From: Corynebacterium crudilactis
Lineage (GTDB): Bacteria > Actinomycetota > Actinomycetes > Mycobacteriales > Mycobacteriaceae
DNA: 64,000 nucleotides
Direction: 5' to 3'
Assembly: GCF_001643015.1 (NCBI RefSeq)
Contig: NZ_CP015622.1
Coordinates: forward strand, 323,358 to 387,357
Both the position numbers and the translations under genes were made by a program. Below the pieces are notes generated by a model that saw only the letters and a program-made list of their open reading frames with translations, had not been told where the DNA came from and ran no database searches. Positions 25,615-35,037 of this stretch are shown here, piece by piece (within the stretch, counting starts at the first letter, position 1; the number at the start of each line of letters is the position of its first letter).

Positions 25615-27651
25615 ATGTCGAAAGAGCAGCCTCAAATTGGCACCCGTCTCTCCCGTTTCATCGAAAAAGACGGCCTGCAATTCCGAGATTTAGACGGCGA
25701 CGGCGCACTTGCACCTTATGAAGATTGGCGCCTAAGCGCAGCGCAGCGCGCCGCTGACCTTGTGAGCCGCATGAGCGTGGAAGAAAAAGCTGGCCTCATG
25801 GTCATCGGTTCACACCACCCGGGCTATTCGCCGATGCTTCCAGACCACGAAGGTAAGGACGCTGATAAGTGCGAGCCTTTGCTCAACCCCGCCGACGTGT
25901 GGCGCGAAGAAAATCCCATCACCGGTGTCCCGTTTGCCGAGCCAGTGCTGGTAACTTCCTCCACTGATAATGCCATTAGCCTGCGTAATCAGCGCTACTT
26001 GGTGGTGCGTGACAACCTTCCTGCTCGCGAGCTTGCCACCTGGACCAACGCGGTGCAGGAAATCGCAGAAAACTCCCGCTTGGGCATTCCAGTGGTGTTC
26101 GCATCTAACCCGCGCAATCACGTGGCACTTGTCGCGCAGTTCGGTGTCAATGAGTCCGCCGGTGTGTTCTCTGAATGGCCTGGCGAGCTCGGCCTTGCCG
26201 CCCTGCAGGATCCAGAACTGATGGAAACCTTCGGCACAGAAGCAGCCAAGGAATGGCGGGCAGGTGGCGTGCATAAGCTCTACGGTTACATGGCTGACCT
26301 GGCTTCCGAGCCACGCTGGTCCCGCTTCAACGGCACCTTCGGCGAAGATCCAGAGCTGATTTCTGACTACATTGGCGCGGTTGTGCGCGGTCTGCAAGGA
26401 CCTGAGCTGTCCAAGGATTCCGTGGCCACCACCATCAAGCACTTCCCAGGCGGCGGCGTGCGCCTTGACGGCCACGATCCGCACTTCCACTGGGGTCAGA
26501 CCAACGAGTACCCCACCGAAGACGCGCTGGGTAAATACCATCTGCCACCATTCCAAGCGGCTATCGACGCTGGCTGCGCCTCGATCATGCCTTACTATGC
26601 ACGGCCAATGAACAACTCGGCCAAGCAGCTTGACCAGCAGCTCTGGCAAAACCCGACCACCCAGTTCGAAGAGGTCGCCTTCGCCTACAACCGCACCTTC
26701 ATCCAGGATTTGCTTCGCGACGCCATGGGTCACCGTGGCTACGTCAACTCCGACTCCGGAGTCATTGACGCCATGATGTGGGGTGTGGAAGAGCTCACCG
26801 AAGCAGAACGTTTTGCTGCAGCTGTCCGCGCAGGTACTGATATCTTCTCCGATATGGCCAACCCTCGCCGTTTGCTTGAAGCAGTTGCCGAAGGCCATTT
26901 GGAAGAAGCAGAACTGAATCAACCTGTGCAGCGCCTGTTGGAAGAGATTTTCCAACTCGGACTGTTTGAAAACCCATATGTCGTGGAAGACGATGCAGAA
27001 AAGATCATCGGTGCTCCAGCAGTAGCAGCACTAGGTAATAAGGCACAGCTGGATTCCGTCACTTTGTTGCGCAACAACCCAGATGTGTTGCCACTAGATC
27101 CTTCCGTGGAGCTGAAGATCTACCCATTGGTAACTGGTCGCACCAAAATCGATCAGGTACAAAGCCAATTGGAAGAAGCCATCCGTGCGGAACTTCCAGG
27201 CGCTACTTTGGTGGCTTCCGAAGCAGAAGCAGACTTAGCAATCGTGTGGGCGCGGCCAGAAATCGCGCTGTTTGAAGATGACCTTGATGGCGTAGCCCTC
27301 TCTGTGGATCCGCGCGCCAACGGAGTCGATGTGGAACGCGTCCAAGCAATTGAAGCTGCCGTGCCAACCATCTTGGCGGTCAACTTCACTAACCCGTGGG
27401 TGCTCTCTGAAATCGAGCCAGGTGCCGCAGCCATTGTGGGCACGTTTGAAATCAAACCAGAGTTCTTGCTCAAGGCACTTTCTAATCAAGATGGCGGACC
27501 AAAGGGCAAGCTGCCATTGACAGTTCCAGCGTCTACAGAAGCAATCGCAGACTCACCACGTGATGTCCCAGGCAAGTTCTTGGATGATTCCTATGTCTAC
27601 GTAGATTCTGCAGGGGTGGCTTATAAGTATGGCCATGGACTGACTTTCTAG
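25615..27651 (+). CDS. Glycoside hydrolase family 3 protein (beta-glucosidase-like)
   Basis: 678 residues, no signal peptide. The (beta/alpha)8 domain contains KHFPGGGVRLDGHDPHF and the nucleophile Asp in GYVNSDSGVID near residue 380. An alpha/beta sandwich domain follows from about 460. An EF-hand-like stretch RDLDGDGALAPYED lies at the N-terminus. It probably removes terminal glucosyl or other residues from oligosaccharides or aryl glycosides in the cytoplasm. AAAGGG lies upstream of ATG. Confidence 0.87.
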   Translation: MSKEQPQIGTRLSRFIEKDGLQFRDLDGDGALAPYEDWRLSAAQRAADLVSRMSVEEKAGLMVIGSHHPGYSPMLPDHEGKDADKCEPLLNPADVWREENPITGVPFAEPVLVTSSTDNAISLRNQRYLVVRDNLPARELATWTNAVQEIAENSRLGIPVVFASNPRNHVALVAQFGVNESAGVFSEWPGELGLAALQDPELMETFGTEAAKEWRAGGVHKLYGYMADLASEPRWSRFNGTFGEDPELISDYIGAVVRGLQGPELSKDSVATTIKHFPGGGVRLDGHDPHFHWGQTNEYPTEDALGKYHLPPFQAAIDAGCASIMPYYARPMNNSAKQLDQQLWQNPTTQFEEVAFAYNRTFIQDLLRDAMGHRGYVNSDSGVIDAMMWGVEELTEAERFAAAVRAGTDIFSDMANPRRLLEAVAEGHLEEAELNQPVQRLLEEIFQLGLFENPYVVEDDAEKIIGAPAVAALGNKAQLDSVTLLRNNPDVLPLDPSVELKIYPLVTGRTKIDQVQSQLEEAIRAELPGATLVASEAEADLAIVWARPEIALFEDDLDGVALSVDPRANGVDVERVQAIEAAVPTILAVNFTNPWVLSEIEPGAAAIVGTFEIKPEFLLKALSNQDGGPKGKLPLTVPASTEAIADSPRDVPGKFLDDSYVYVDSAGVAYKYGHGLTF

Positions 27652-27703
27652 TTTGTCGGTAGTCTCGTGGACACAACTGAAATCTTAATGAAAAGGAGTG
27701 TCC

Positions 27704-28810
27704 ATGAGCACTGTCGTTCCTGGAATCGTTGCCCTATCCAAGGGTGCACCTGTTGAAAAAGTAAACGTCGTTGTCCCAGATCCAGGCGCTAATGATGTCA
27801 TCGTCAAGATCCAGGCCTGCGGAGTATGCCACACAGATTTGGCCTACCGCGACGGCGATATTTCCGATGAATTCCCATACCTCCTCGGACACGAAGCCGC
27901 TGGCATCGTGGAGGAAGTAGGAGAGTCCGTCACTCACGTTGCCGTGGGCGATTTCGTGGTGCTCAACTGGCGTGCAGTGTGTGGTGAATGCCGCGCATGT
28001 AAGAAGGGCGAGCCAAAGTACTGCTTCAACACCCACAATGCTTCCAAGAAGATGACCTTGGAAGATGGCACCGAACTTTCCCCAGCTCTGGGAATTGGTG
28101 CATTCATTGAAAAGACTCTGGTCCATGAAGGCCAGTGCACCAAGGTCAACCCAGCGGAAGATCCAGCCGCAGCAGGTTTGTTGGGCTGTGGCATCATGGC
28201 TGGTCTTGGCGCTGCGGTCAACACTGGTGAAATTCAGCGCGGCGAGTCCGTGGCAGTCTTTGGTCTTGGTGGCGTGGGTATGGCAGCTATTGCAGGTGCC
28301 AAGCTTGCTGGCGCATCTAAGATCATCGCTGTTGATATCGATCCAAAGAAGCTGGACTGGGCTAAGGAATTCGGCGCTACCGACGTTATCGATTCCTCTC
28401 AGCTCGGCGGCGAAGGCGATGCTTCCGAGGTCGTTGCGAAGATCCGCGAACTCACTGGTGGCTTTGGCACCGACGTCTCCATCGATGCCGTGGGCATCAT
28501 GCCAACCTGGCAGCAGGCGTTTTACTCCCGCGACCACGCAGGCCGCATGGTCATGGTCGGCGTGCCAAACTTGACCTCCCGCGTGGATGTTCCAGCGATT
28601 GATTTCTACGGCCGCGGTGGCTCTGTGCGCCCAGCATGGTACGGCGACTGCCTGCCAGAGCGTGATTTCCCAACCTATGTGGATCTGCATCTGCAAGGCC
28701 GTTTCCCATTGGATAAGTTCGTTTCCGAACGCATCGGACTTGATGATGTTGAAGAAGCTTTCGGCACCATGAAGGCCGGCGACGTACTGCGTTCAGTAGT
28801 GGAGATTTAA
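27704..28810 (+). CDS. adhE: Mycothiol-dependent formaldehyde dehydrogenase / S-nitrosomycothiol reductase
   Basis: A 368-residue class III-type zinc alcohol dehydrogenase. Catalytic Zn ligands lie in CGVCHTD and GHEAAG. The structural-zinc cluster is [15 protein letters not shown]. The Rossmann motif is FGLGGVGM, followed by an Asp that selects NAD. The sequence and its pairing with the next metallo-beta-lactamase gene match Rv2259 mscR and the C. glutamicum adhE/fadH gene. It oxidises the mycothiol-formaldehyde adduct and reduces S-nitrosomycothiol. ATG 27704 follows AAAGGAG by 6 nt; a GTG two codons earlier is less well placed. Confidence 0.9.
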   Translation: MSTVVPGIVALSKGAPVEKVNVVVPDPGANDVIVKIQACGVCHTDLAYRDGDISDEFPYLLGHEAAGIVEEVGESVTHVAVGDFVVLNWRAVCGECRACKKGEPKYCFNTHNASKKMTLEDGTELSPALGIGAFIEKTLVHEGQCTKVNPAEDPAAAGLLGCGIMAGLGAAVNTGEIQRGESVAVFGLGGVGMAAIAGAKLAGASKIIAVDIDPKKLDWAKEFGATDVIDSSQLGGEGDASEVVAKIRELTGGFGTDVSIDAVGIMPTWQQAFYSRDHAGRMVMVGVPNLTSRVDVPAIDFYGRGGSVRPAWYGDCLPERDFPTYVDLHLQGRFPLDKFVSERIGLDDVEEAFGTMKAGDVLRSVVEI

Positions 28811-28811
28811 C

Positions 28812-29447
28812 ATGGCACACGAAGGATTGCGCGTAGAAAACATCGTCACCTCCGGCATTTTTGCCCTTGATGGTGGCGAATGGGAAGTAGATAACAACAT
28901 TTGGTTGGTCGGAAATGATGAAGAAGTGTTCATCATTGATGCTGCCCACACTGCTGCTCCGATCATTGAAGCAGTCAACGGCCGCACCGTGAAGGGCATT
29001 TTGTGCTCACACGCGCACAATGACCACATCACTGTGGCACCAGAGCTGTCCAAGGCCTTTGATGCGCCGATCTTTGTGCACCCAGGAGATCAAATGCTGT
29101 GGGAGGAAACTCACGGCAACCTGGCACACGAAGACTTGGCAGATCAGCAGAAATTCCAGATTGCTGGAACAGATCTGATTGTGTTCAACACCCCAGGACA
29201 TTCACCTGGATCTAGCTGTTTCTACTTACCTGAAGCAAATGAACTCTTCTCTGGAGACACCTTGTTCCAGGGAGGACCAGGCGCAACAGGACGTAAATAC
29301 AGCTCCTTTGACACCATCATTGAGTCCCTAAAGACCTCAATTTTGGATCTTCCAGCGGAAACCACCGTGCGCACCGGACACGGTGATCACACCAGTGTGG
29401 GCGCAGAAGCTCCACATTTGGAAGAGTGGATTAAAAGGGGACACTAG
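28812..29447 (+). CDS. Metallo-beta-lactamase-fold hydrolase, mycothiol thioester-hydrolase candidate
   Basis: 211 residues, glyoxalase-II-like. Metal site motif SHAHNDH, then TPGHSPGSS and a later Asp in FSGDTLF. It begins 2 nt after the dehydrogenase stop codon. The same pair (Rv2259-Rv2260) occurs in mycobacteria. A sensible role is hydrolysis of the S-formylmycothiol product, the counterpart of S-formylglutathione hydrolase; this is inference from context. Confidence 0.82.
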   Translation: MAHEGLRVENIVTSGIFALDGGEWEVDNNIWLVGNDEEVFIIDAAHTAAPIIEAVNGRTVKGILCSHAHNDHITVAPELSKAFDAPIFVHPGDQMLWEETHGNLAHEDLADQQKFQIAGTDLIVFNTPGHSPGSSCFYLPEANELFSGDTLFQGGPGATGRKYSSFDTIIESLKTSILDLPAETTVRTGHGDHTSVGAEAPHLEEWIKRGH

Positions 29448-29475
29448 TTCCTAGATATCTCAGTAGGCTTGTGCC

Positions 29476-30147
29476 ATGGATCTGAAACTTCATGGACAAG
29501 TCATACTGGTTGTCGGCGGTGCCGGCACGATCGGTGCACAAGTTGTAAAACTCTTAACGGAAGAGGGAGCTGTGGCGCTAGCGGCGTCGAGAAGCACTCC
29601 CTTATCTCTTGATGCCTCGGATGAGGCATCAGTGCGCGCGGCTATTGATGCCGTGATCGCAGAACACGGTCGATTGGATGGAGTCGTGGTGTCTTCGGCA
29701 CCCAACGCTCATTCGCTTCGTCCAGAAACTGCAGATGATCCCGATGCAGTACTTGCAGCCATTGATGGAAAAGCGATTACATTCTTGCGCGTTGCCACCG
29801 TTGCTCTAGAGAAGATGTGCGAGGCTGGTTATGGTCGCATTGTGGCGCTTTCTGGGATGAATTCCTACCTGACCTTAAGCACAGCTGCATCGGCGCGTAA
29901 CGCAGCACTTAATGTGGTGGTCAAAAACCTGGCGGATCGTCATGCAGGTACGGGAATTACTGTTAATGCCATTAGTCCGGGATTCGTGGTGACTGAACCC
30001 GGCGCGCCTATTGATCGTGCGCAGGGAGATACCAGTCTTGCAGAGGTTGCGGAAGCGATTGCGTTTTTGGTATCGCCTCGCACGGCATCTATTTCGGGGG
30101 AGATTATCTCTGTGGGGCACAAGACCAAGGGCGTGATTTTGCCTTAA
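29476..30147 (+). CDS. SDR-fold protein with degenerate active site
   Basis: 223 residues with a Rossmann cofactor motif VGGAGTIGAQ. The usual Tyr-x3-Lys is absent: the expected position reads TAASARNAALNVV, with neither Tyr nor Lys. NAISPGFVVTEP and the C-terminal SDR strands are conserved. It may be a non-catalytic SDR or use other residues. It lies 28 nt after the metallo-beta-lactamase gene and could belong to the same transcript. Confidence 0.75.
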   Translation: MDLKLHGQVILVVGGAGTIGAQVVKLLTEEGAVALAASRSTPLSLDASDEASVRAAIDAVIAEHGRLDGVVVSSAPNAHSLRPETADDPDAVLAAIDGKAITFLRVATVALEKMCEAGYGRIVALSGMNSYLTLSTAASARNAALNVVVKNLADRHAGTGITVNAISPGFVVTEPGAPIDRAQGDTSLAEVAEAIAFLVSPRTASISGEIISVGHKTKGVILP

Positions 30148-30242
30148 GTTCTCTTAAGATCACCCCCAGGTGAGGGCATAACGGCCGTCCTATCTAGATT
30201 GGTCTGGCCAAATCCATTTTGTGAGATATAAAGGCGTTTAAC

Positions 30243-31454
30243 ATGTCTGACATGGTGGAGAACAAACGGGCACAACACAAAGTCTGGCTGACGGTTGCAT
30301 TATCTATCTTCACCGTCGCATGGGGTGGCAATGAGTTCACCCCACTGCTGGTGTTCTACCGCGGTGAAGGATTTTTCAGTGATCTTTTCATCGATATGCT
30401 GCTGGTGTTCTATGCCATCGGCGTAGCTGTCGGCCTGCTAGCTGCAGGTCCCTTATCTGACCGCTACGGCAGACGTGCAGTCATGCTGCCTGCACCGTTG
30501 CTGGCTATGTTGGGGTCAACACTCATTGCCACAGGTGAAGAAATGGCACCGCTGATTGGCCTTGGGCGCGTGTTCTCTGGCATCGCGGTGGGCATGGTGA
30601 TGACCGCCGGTGGTGCGTGGATTAAAGAACTCGCCACTCCTCGGTTTGAACCAGGAGTAAAGCCTAGCGCTGGTGCAAAACGAGCCTCAATGTCTCTCAC
30701 CGGTGGTTTCGCGCTGGGTCCTGCTGTTGCTGGTGTGATGGCACAGTGGCTGCCATTACCTGGGCAATTGGCGTATATCGTGCACATTGTTCTTACTCTT
30801 GTGCTTTTGCCATTGCTGTTTACCGCACCGGAAACACGACAATCAGCACACCTAAAGACCAAAGGATCCTTCTGGGCAGATGTCTTGGTTCCCTCTGCGC
30901 TGTCACCACGTTTCCTCTTTGTTGTGGCACCTGTGGGACCATGGGTATTCGGCGCAGCATTCACCGCTTATGCAATTTTGCCAACACTTTTACGCGATAT
31001 GGTTGCCGCGCCCATTGCCTATTCCGCACTGATTGCCTTGATCACGCTTGGCACCGGATTTGGTATCCAACAATTTGGGCCACAAATCATGGGTACTTCT
31101 AAAACTCGTGGACCTATCCTGGCAATGGTCGCCACTGTGGTTGGCATGGTTGGCGCGGTTATTGTCTCCTTGCATCCGCATCCGTGGTGGGCACTGCTTG
31201 TCTGTATGTTCCTCGGTCTGTCCTATGGCCTGTGCATGTTTATTGGACTGGCTGAAACACAAAATATTGCACCACCTGTAGATATGGCTGGACTCACCGG
31301 AATTTTCTACTGCCTTGCCTACTCCGGCATGGTTTTCCCCGCCATTATGACCTGGCTTAACCAGTGGCTCAGCTACCCAATTATGTTGGGATTCGGTGCC
31401 GCCATGGCCACGTTATGTTTGCTCATCGTGAGTTTTAGTACACGTAAAGTCTAA
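30243..31454 (+). CDS. MFS transporter
   Basis: 403 residues with 12 predicted membrane helices. The MFS motif-A GPLSDRYGRRAV follows helix 2. The central loop at about residues 195-215 is short and basic. The substrate is unknown; general layout fits drug or sugar efflux carriers. AAAGGCG precedes ATG. It is 21 nt upstream of the epimerase gene and may be co-transcribed with it. Confidence 0.85.
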   Translation: MSDMVENKRAQHKVWLTVALSIFTVAWGGNEFTPLLVFYRGEGFFSDLFIDMLLVFYAIGVAVGLLAAGPLSDRYGRRAVMLPAPLLAMLGSTLIATGEEMAPLIGLGRVFSGIAVGMVMTAGGAWIKELATPRFEPGVKPSAGAKRASMSLTGGFALGPAVAGVMAQWLPLPGQLAYIVHIVLTLVLLPLLFTAPETRQSAHLKTKGSFWADVLVPSALSPRFLFVVAPVGPWVFGAAFTAYAILPTLLRDMVAAPIAYSALIALITLGTGFGIQQFGPQIMGTSKTRGPILAMVATVVGMVGAVIVSLHPHPWWALLVCMFLGLSYGLCMFIGLAETQNIAPPVDMAGLTGIFYCLAYSGMVFPAIMTWLNQWLSYPIMLGFGAAMATLCLLIVSFSTRKV

Positions 31455-32411
<957 letters not shown>

Positions 32412-32453
32412 GTTTTGCCGAGGGCGGATGTGGGATGAGCGACTTCGCATATT

Positions 32454-32553
32454 CGACTTCTCACCAACGACTTCACTATGAAAATTACGAAAATCGTAGT
32501 GAAGTCGACTATGAGAAGTTGAATGTATGAAGTCGTTCCCGTGAAGTCGAACT
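32454..32553. repeat. Palindromic element, family 3, copy 1 of a direct pair
   Basis: 100 bp of nested inverted repeats: CGACTTCTCA with TGAGAAGTTG, ACGACTTCACTA with TAGTGAAGTCGA, around a loop TGAAAATTACGAAAATCG. Copy 2 (32630-32729) is nearly identical. The repeated half-site is CGACTTC/GAAGTCG. Confidence 0.85.
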
Positions 32554-32629
32554 GTAGGACTTCTGAAGCCTTGTCTGGGTGGGGGCTGCTCTTTTTAAGT
32601 TCGACTTCATAACAGCGACTTCATAACAG

Positions 32630-32729
32630 CGACTTCTCACCAACGACTTCACTATGAAAATTGCGAAAATCGTAGTGAAGTCGACTATGAGAAGTTGAAT
32701 ATGCGAAGTCGTTCCCGTGAAGTCGAACT
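32630..32729. repeat. Palindromic element, family 3, copy 2 of a direct pair
   Basis: Same orientation as copy 1 and same 100-bp length, differing at one loop base (A to G) and in a five-base patch (GTATG against ATGCG). Extra CGACTTCATAACAG half-site units lie just upstream (32601-32629). The region between genes from 32412 to 32824 holds these two copies and a terminator, and no gene. Confidence 0.85.
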
Positions 32730-32753
32730 TAAACTCCAGGACCCTCATAAAAA

Positions 32754-32784
32754 TTAGGCCCCCAGGAAAACCCTGAAGGCCTAA
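32754..32784 (-). terminator. Hairpin terminator of the DUF2304/GT2 operon
   Basis: TTAGGCC pairs with GGCCTAA, with an inner CCAGG/CCCTG stem and AAAA loop. On the minus strand it is followed by a T-rich stretch (AATTTTTATGAGG). Confidence 0.65.
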
Positions 32785-32824
32785 AATCAACCACTAAAAC
32801 CCAAAACCAATTACCAGAAGAAAC

Positions 32825-33190
32825 CTAGTCCTTAACATTCTCTGGCAGCACAGCGTTTTGTAAAGCTACTGCGCGGGCGAGCTTTGAGTAGCGAAGTTCT
32901 TGTTCCCTAAACCGCACGTAGCTGGACAGTGTGGTGAACATGAATGCTACGACCAGGGCGTAGAGCATGAGGTCGGTGCCGCGGTCTACACCAACGAAAT
33001 TAGCGATCGCGGTGAGATCATCGGGGCGGATGACTGCCCAGACTGCGGCGAAGATGAACACAACAAAGCCAATTTTGACCCACGCTTTGGCACGAGCCTT
33101 GCGGCGATTCCGAAGGAAGTACAGTGCAAGAGCAGCGGTGGCCAGCAGGAGCAGTATCTGAATGATGATTTGTGTGGTGGACTGCGTCAT
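32825..33190 (-). CDS. DUF2304 small membrane protein
   Basis: 121 residues. Three hydrophobic helices are followed by a charged amphipathic C-terminal helix. DUF2304 proteins commonly accompany GT2 glycosyltransferases as membrane partners. ATG 33190 is preceded by GGAGA at 5 nt and overlaps the stop codon of the GT2 gene (ATGA), so they are translationally coupled. The upstream in-frame extension lies inside the GT2 gene and is rejected. Confidence 0.8.
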   Translation of the reverse strand: MTQSTTQIIIQILLLLATAALALYFLRNRRKARAKAWVKIGFVVFIFAAVWAVIRPDDLTAIANFVGVDRGTDLMLYALVVAFMFTTLSSYVRFREQELRYSKLARAVALQNAVLPENVKD

Positions 33191-33897
33191 GGGAGTCTCC
33201 TTGCGAGGAAGCCGTCGGCCAGGATATTTACGCCGTTGATCAGGGATTGTCCCTTGCTCATGGAGTATTCGGTGTAGAGGATATCTACGGGTTCTTCGGA
33301 GATCCGCCAACCGCGTTCGGAGATTTGATCAACGATTTCCGATGCATGCGACATGCCGTTCATGCGGATATTGATCTCTTGCGCCACTTTTTGGTTGAAC
33401 ACGCGCAGACCATTGTGGGCATCTGTGAGCCCTAGCTTGCGGGTCTTTGGTGACAACATGACAACGATGCGCAGCACGATGCGTTTGATCATGGGCACCT
33501 GATCGCCTTCCTGGCGTGGGCGGCCAAAACGCGTGCCGACGATAATGTCCGCGTCCTCGGCACGGAGCCGGGAGACCATCTTCACAACGTCTTTGACCTG
33601 GTGCTGACCATCGGCATCGAAAGTAACAAAGTACTTTGCGCCAGGTTGCGCACGGGCATATTCAATACCAGTTTGGATCGCAGCGCCTTGGCCCAAGTTG
33701 ACCGGATGATTAACCAGGTGTGCGCCCGCGGCATGAATTTCTTCCGCGGAGTTGTCTGGGGAGCCATCGTTGACCGCAACGATATTGGGGAATGTCTTGA
33801 GCGCGTTTTCAAGAACTTCTCGGATAACCGTCCCCTCGTTATAACAAGGTACGACTAACCATGTGTCTTTGAAGTCGCTGTTTTGTGATGCATCCAT
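33187..33897 (-). CDS. GT2-family glycosyltransferase (DPMS/GtrB-like)
   Basis: 236 residues. WLVVPCYNEGTVI starts the GT-A fold, NDGSPDNS binds the nucleotide and FDADGQH is the DXD metal site. No C-terminal membrane helices, so it probably works with the coupled DUF2304 membrane protein. By analogy with dolichyl/polyprenyl-phosphate sugar synthases it would charge a polyprenyl phosphate with a sugar. The ATG at 33897 is chosen over a 42-codon extension that overlaps the divergent gene. Confidence 0.82.
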   Translation of the reverse strand: MDASQNSDFKDTWLVVPCYNEGTVIREVLENALKTFPNIVAVNDGSPDNSAEEIHAAGAHLVNHPVNLGQGAAIQTGIEYARAQPGAKYFVTFDADGQHQVKDVVKMVSRLRAEDADIIVGTRFGRPRQEGDQVPMIKRIVLRIVVMLSPKTRKLGLTDAHNGLRVFNQKVAQEINIRMNGMSHASEIVDQISERGWRISEEPVDILYTEYSMSKGQSLINGVNILADGFLARRLP

Positions 33898-33976
33898 GAT
33901 AGAAGTAGAGCCTAGTGCATGCGGGCCGATTTTCCTGTTAGGTGCTGCCGACGCCAGTGATGATAACTTGATTGTC

Positions 33977-34999
33977 ATGAAATCCCTTGATCTTGAGCAG
34001 CTTGCCGGTACACAATCGCGCACGTATCAATCGCGCAAGATCACCGATGACATGATTGCCCGTCCAGTCCATGTGGCGATCGCGTTGTGGGAGGTGCCAT
34101 GGGAATCTGCCGACTCGGGAAAAATTGAGGGTTGGGTGATCGCCGTTGACGCACCACGAGGGCGGTTTGTGCGCAGCGGACAAACTAAAAACGGCGATGT
34201 TGTGTCACGAACTGTGTCAATGTTGAAAGCAGCGTTGAAAGGGGTGCGCGGGAAGGCATGGCTTGTGACGGGGCGTCGACAAGCAGCTTTGCGCGCGGAA
34301 TTGGTGCGCCAAAACTACCTGGTTACAGGGAGTTTCGCCGAGCAGAATAGAGCCGGCGTGAAAGCCTCGGCGATCTCGCGCCGCGCCGAACAAGCAGCCC
34401 TTTACAAGGCCAAAAAAATCGGCGAATTCGCCGAACGCGCACCACGCGTCAAAGAACGCCAAGAGGCACATTGGTGGCCACAATTTGCGCGCGCGGAAGG
34501 AGCACTAGGCGTTTTACGCTTAGCGACGGACGCCTCCACCGACGGCGTCTTCCGCGGAGCCATGTGCTTCGTAGCCTCAAACGGCGACTACCTTTTAGAT
34601 ACCCGCGACACCACTGCCAGCTCCGATGAACTAGAACTCGAAAGCATCACCCATGCCCTCCGCTACCTCAAAAAAATTGGTGCGAGCCAGGCACGAATAG
34701 AATCAGACAGCAAAGCAGCACTCGAAGCAATCGACTTCATCTTGGCCACTACTCCGCGCCGAGGCCGATGGCGCGGAATTACCGCACGTGCCCGTAACCA
34801 TTTCAAAGAAGCCTGGGAAGAACTCGAAGGCGCCTGCACCGTGGAATTATCACGCGTCTTGGGGCATGCCGGCGATCCGCTGAATCAAGCCGCAGACCAA
34901 ATCGCGTACATGGGAATGCGCGCCGTAATTTTCGAGCAAAAATCCGCACACCCAACGCTGCTTAAAGGAATTGAAAAAGCATTACACAAGGCGGGGTAG
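33977..34999 (+). CDS. RNase H-like fold protein
   Basis: About 340 residues. The C-terminal half (from ~185) resembles RNase HI: an Asp-containing first strand LATDASTDGVFRGAMCF, Glu in ELELESITHAL, Asp in IESDSKAAL and a final Asp in GHAGDPLNQAAD, matching the D-E-D-D metal residues. The N-terminal half has no fold I recognise (WLVTGRRQAALRAELVRQNY) and is rich in basic residues. It may process RNA/DNA hybrids or tRNA. The start is uncertain: the upstream in-frame codons overlap the divergent GT2 gene, so ATG 33977 is preferred. Confidence 0.68.
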   Translation: MKSLDLEQLAGTQSRTYQSRKITDDMIARPVHVAIALWEVPWESADSGKIEGWVIAVDAPRGRFVRSGQTKNGDVVSRTVSMLKAALKGVRGKAWLVTGRRQAALRAELVRQNYLVTGSFAEQNRAGVKASAISRRAEQAALYKAKKIGEFAERAPRVKERQEAHWWPQFARAEGALGVLRLATDASTDGVFRGAMCFVASNGDYLLDTRDTTASSDELELESITHALRYLKKIGASQARIESDSKAALEAIDFILATTPRRGRWRGITARARNHFKEAWEELEGACTVELSRVLGHAGDPLNQAADQIAYMGMRAVIFEQKSAHPTLLKGIEKALHKAG

Positions 35000-35037
35000 T
35001 GTGGGTGAGAGTCTTTTAGATAAATGAGGATTATTTG

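Noticed and set aside
25810..26955. 381-codon minus-strand ORF inside the GH3 gene
   Set aside because: Antisense shadow caused by codon bias; no domain recognised.
27734..28696. 320-codon minus-strand ORF inside the mycothiol dehydrogenase gene
   Set aside because: Antisense shadow; the plus-strand gene has all catalytic motifs.
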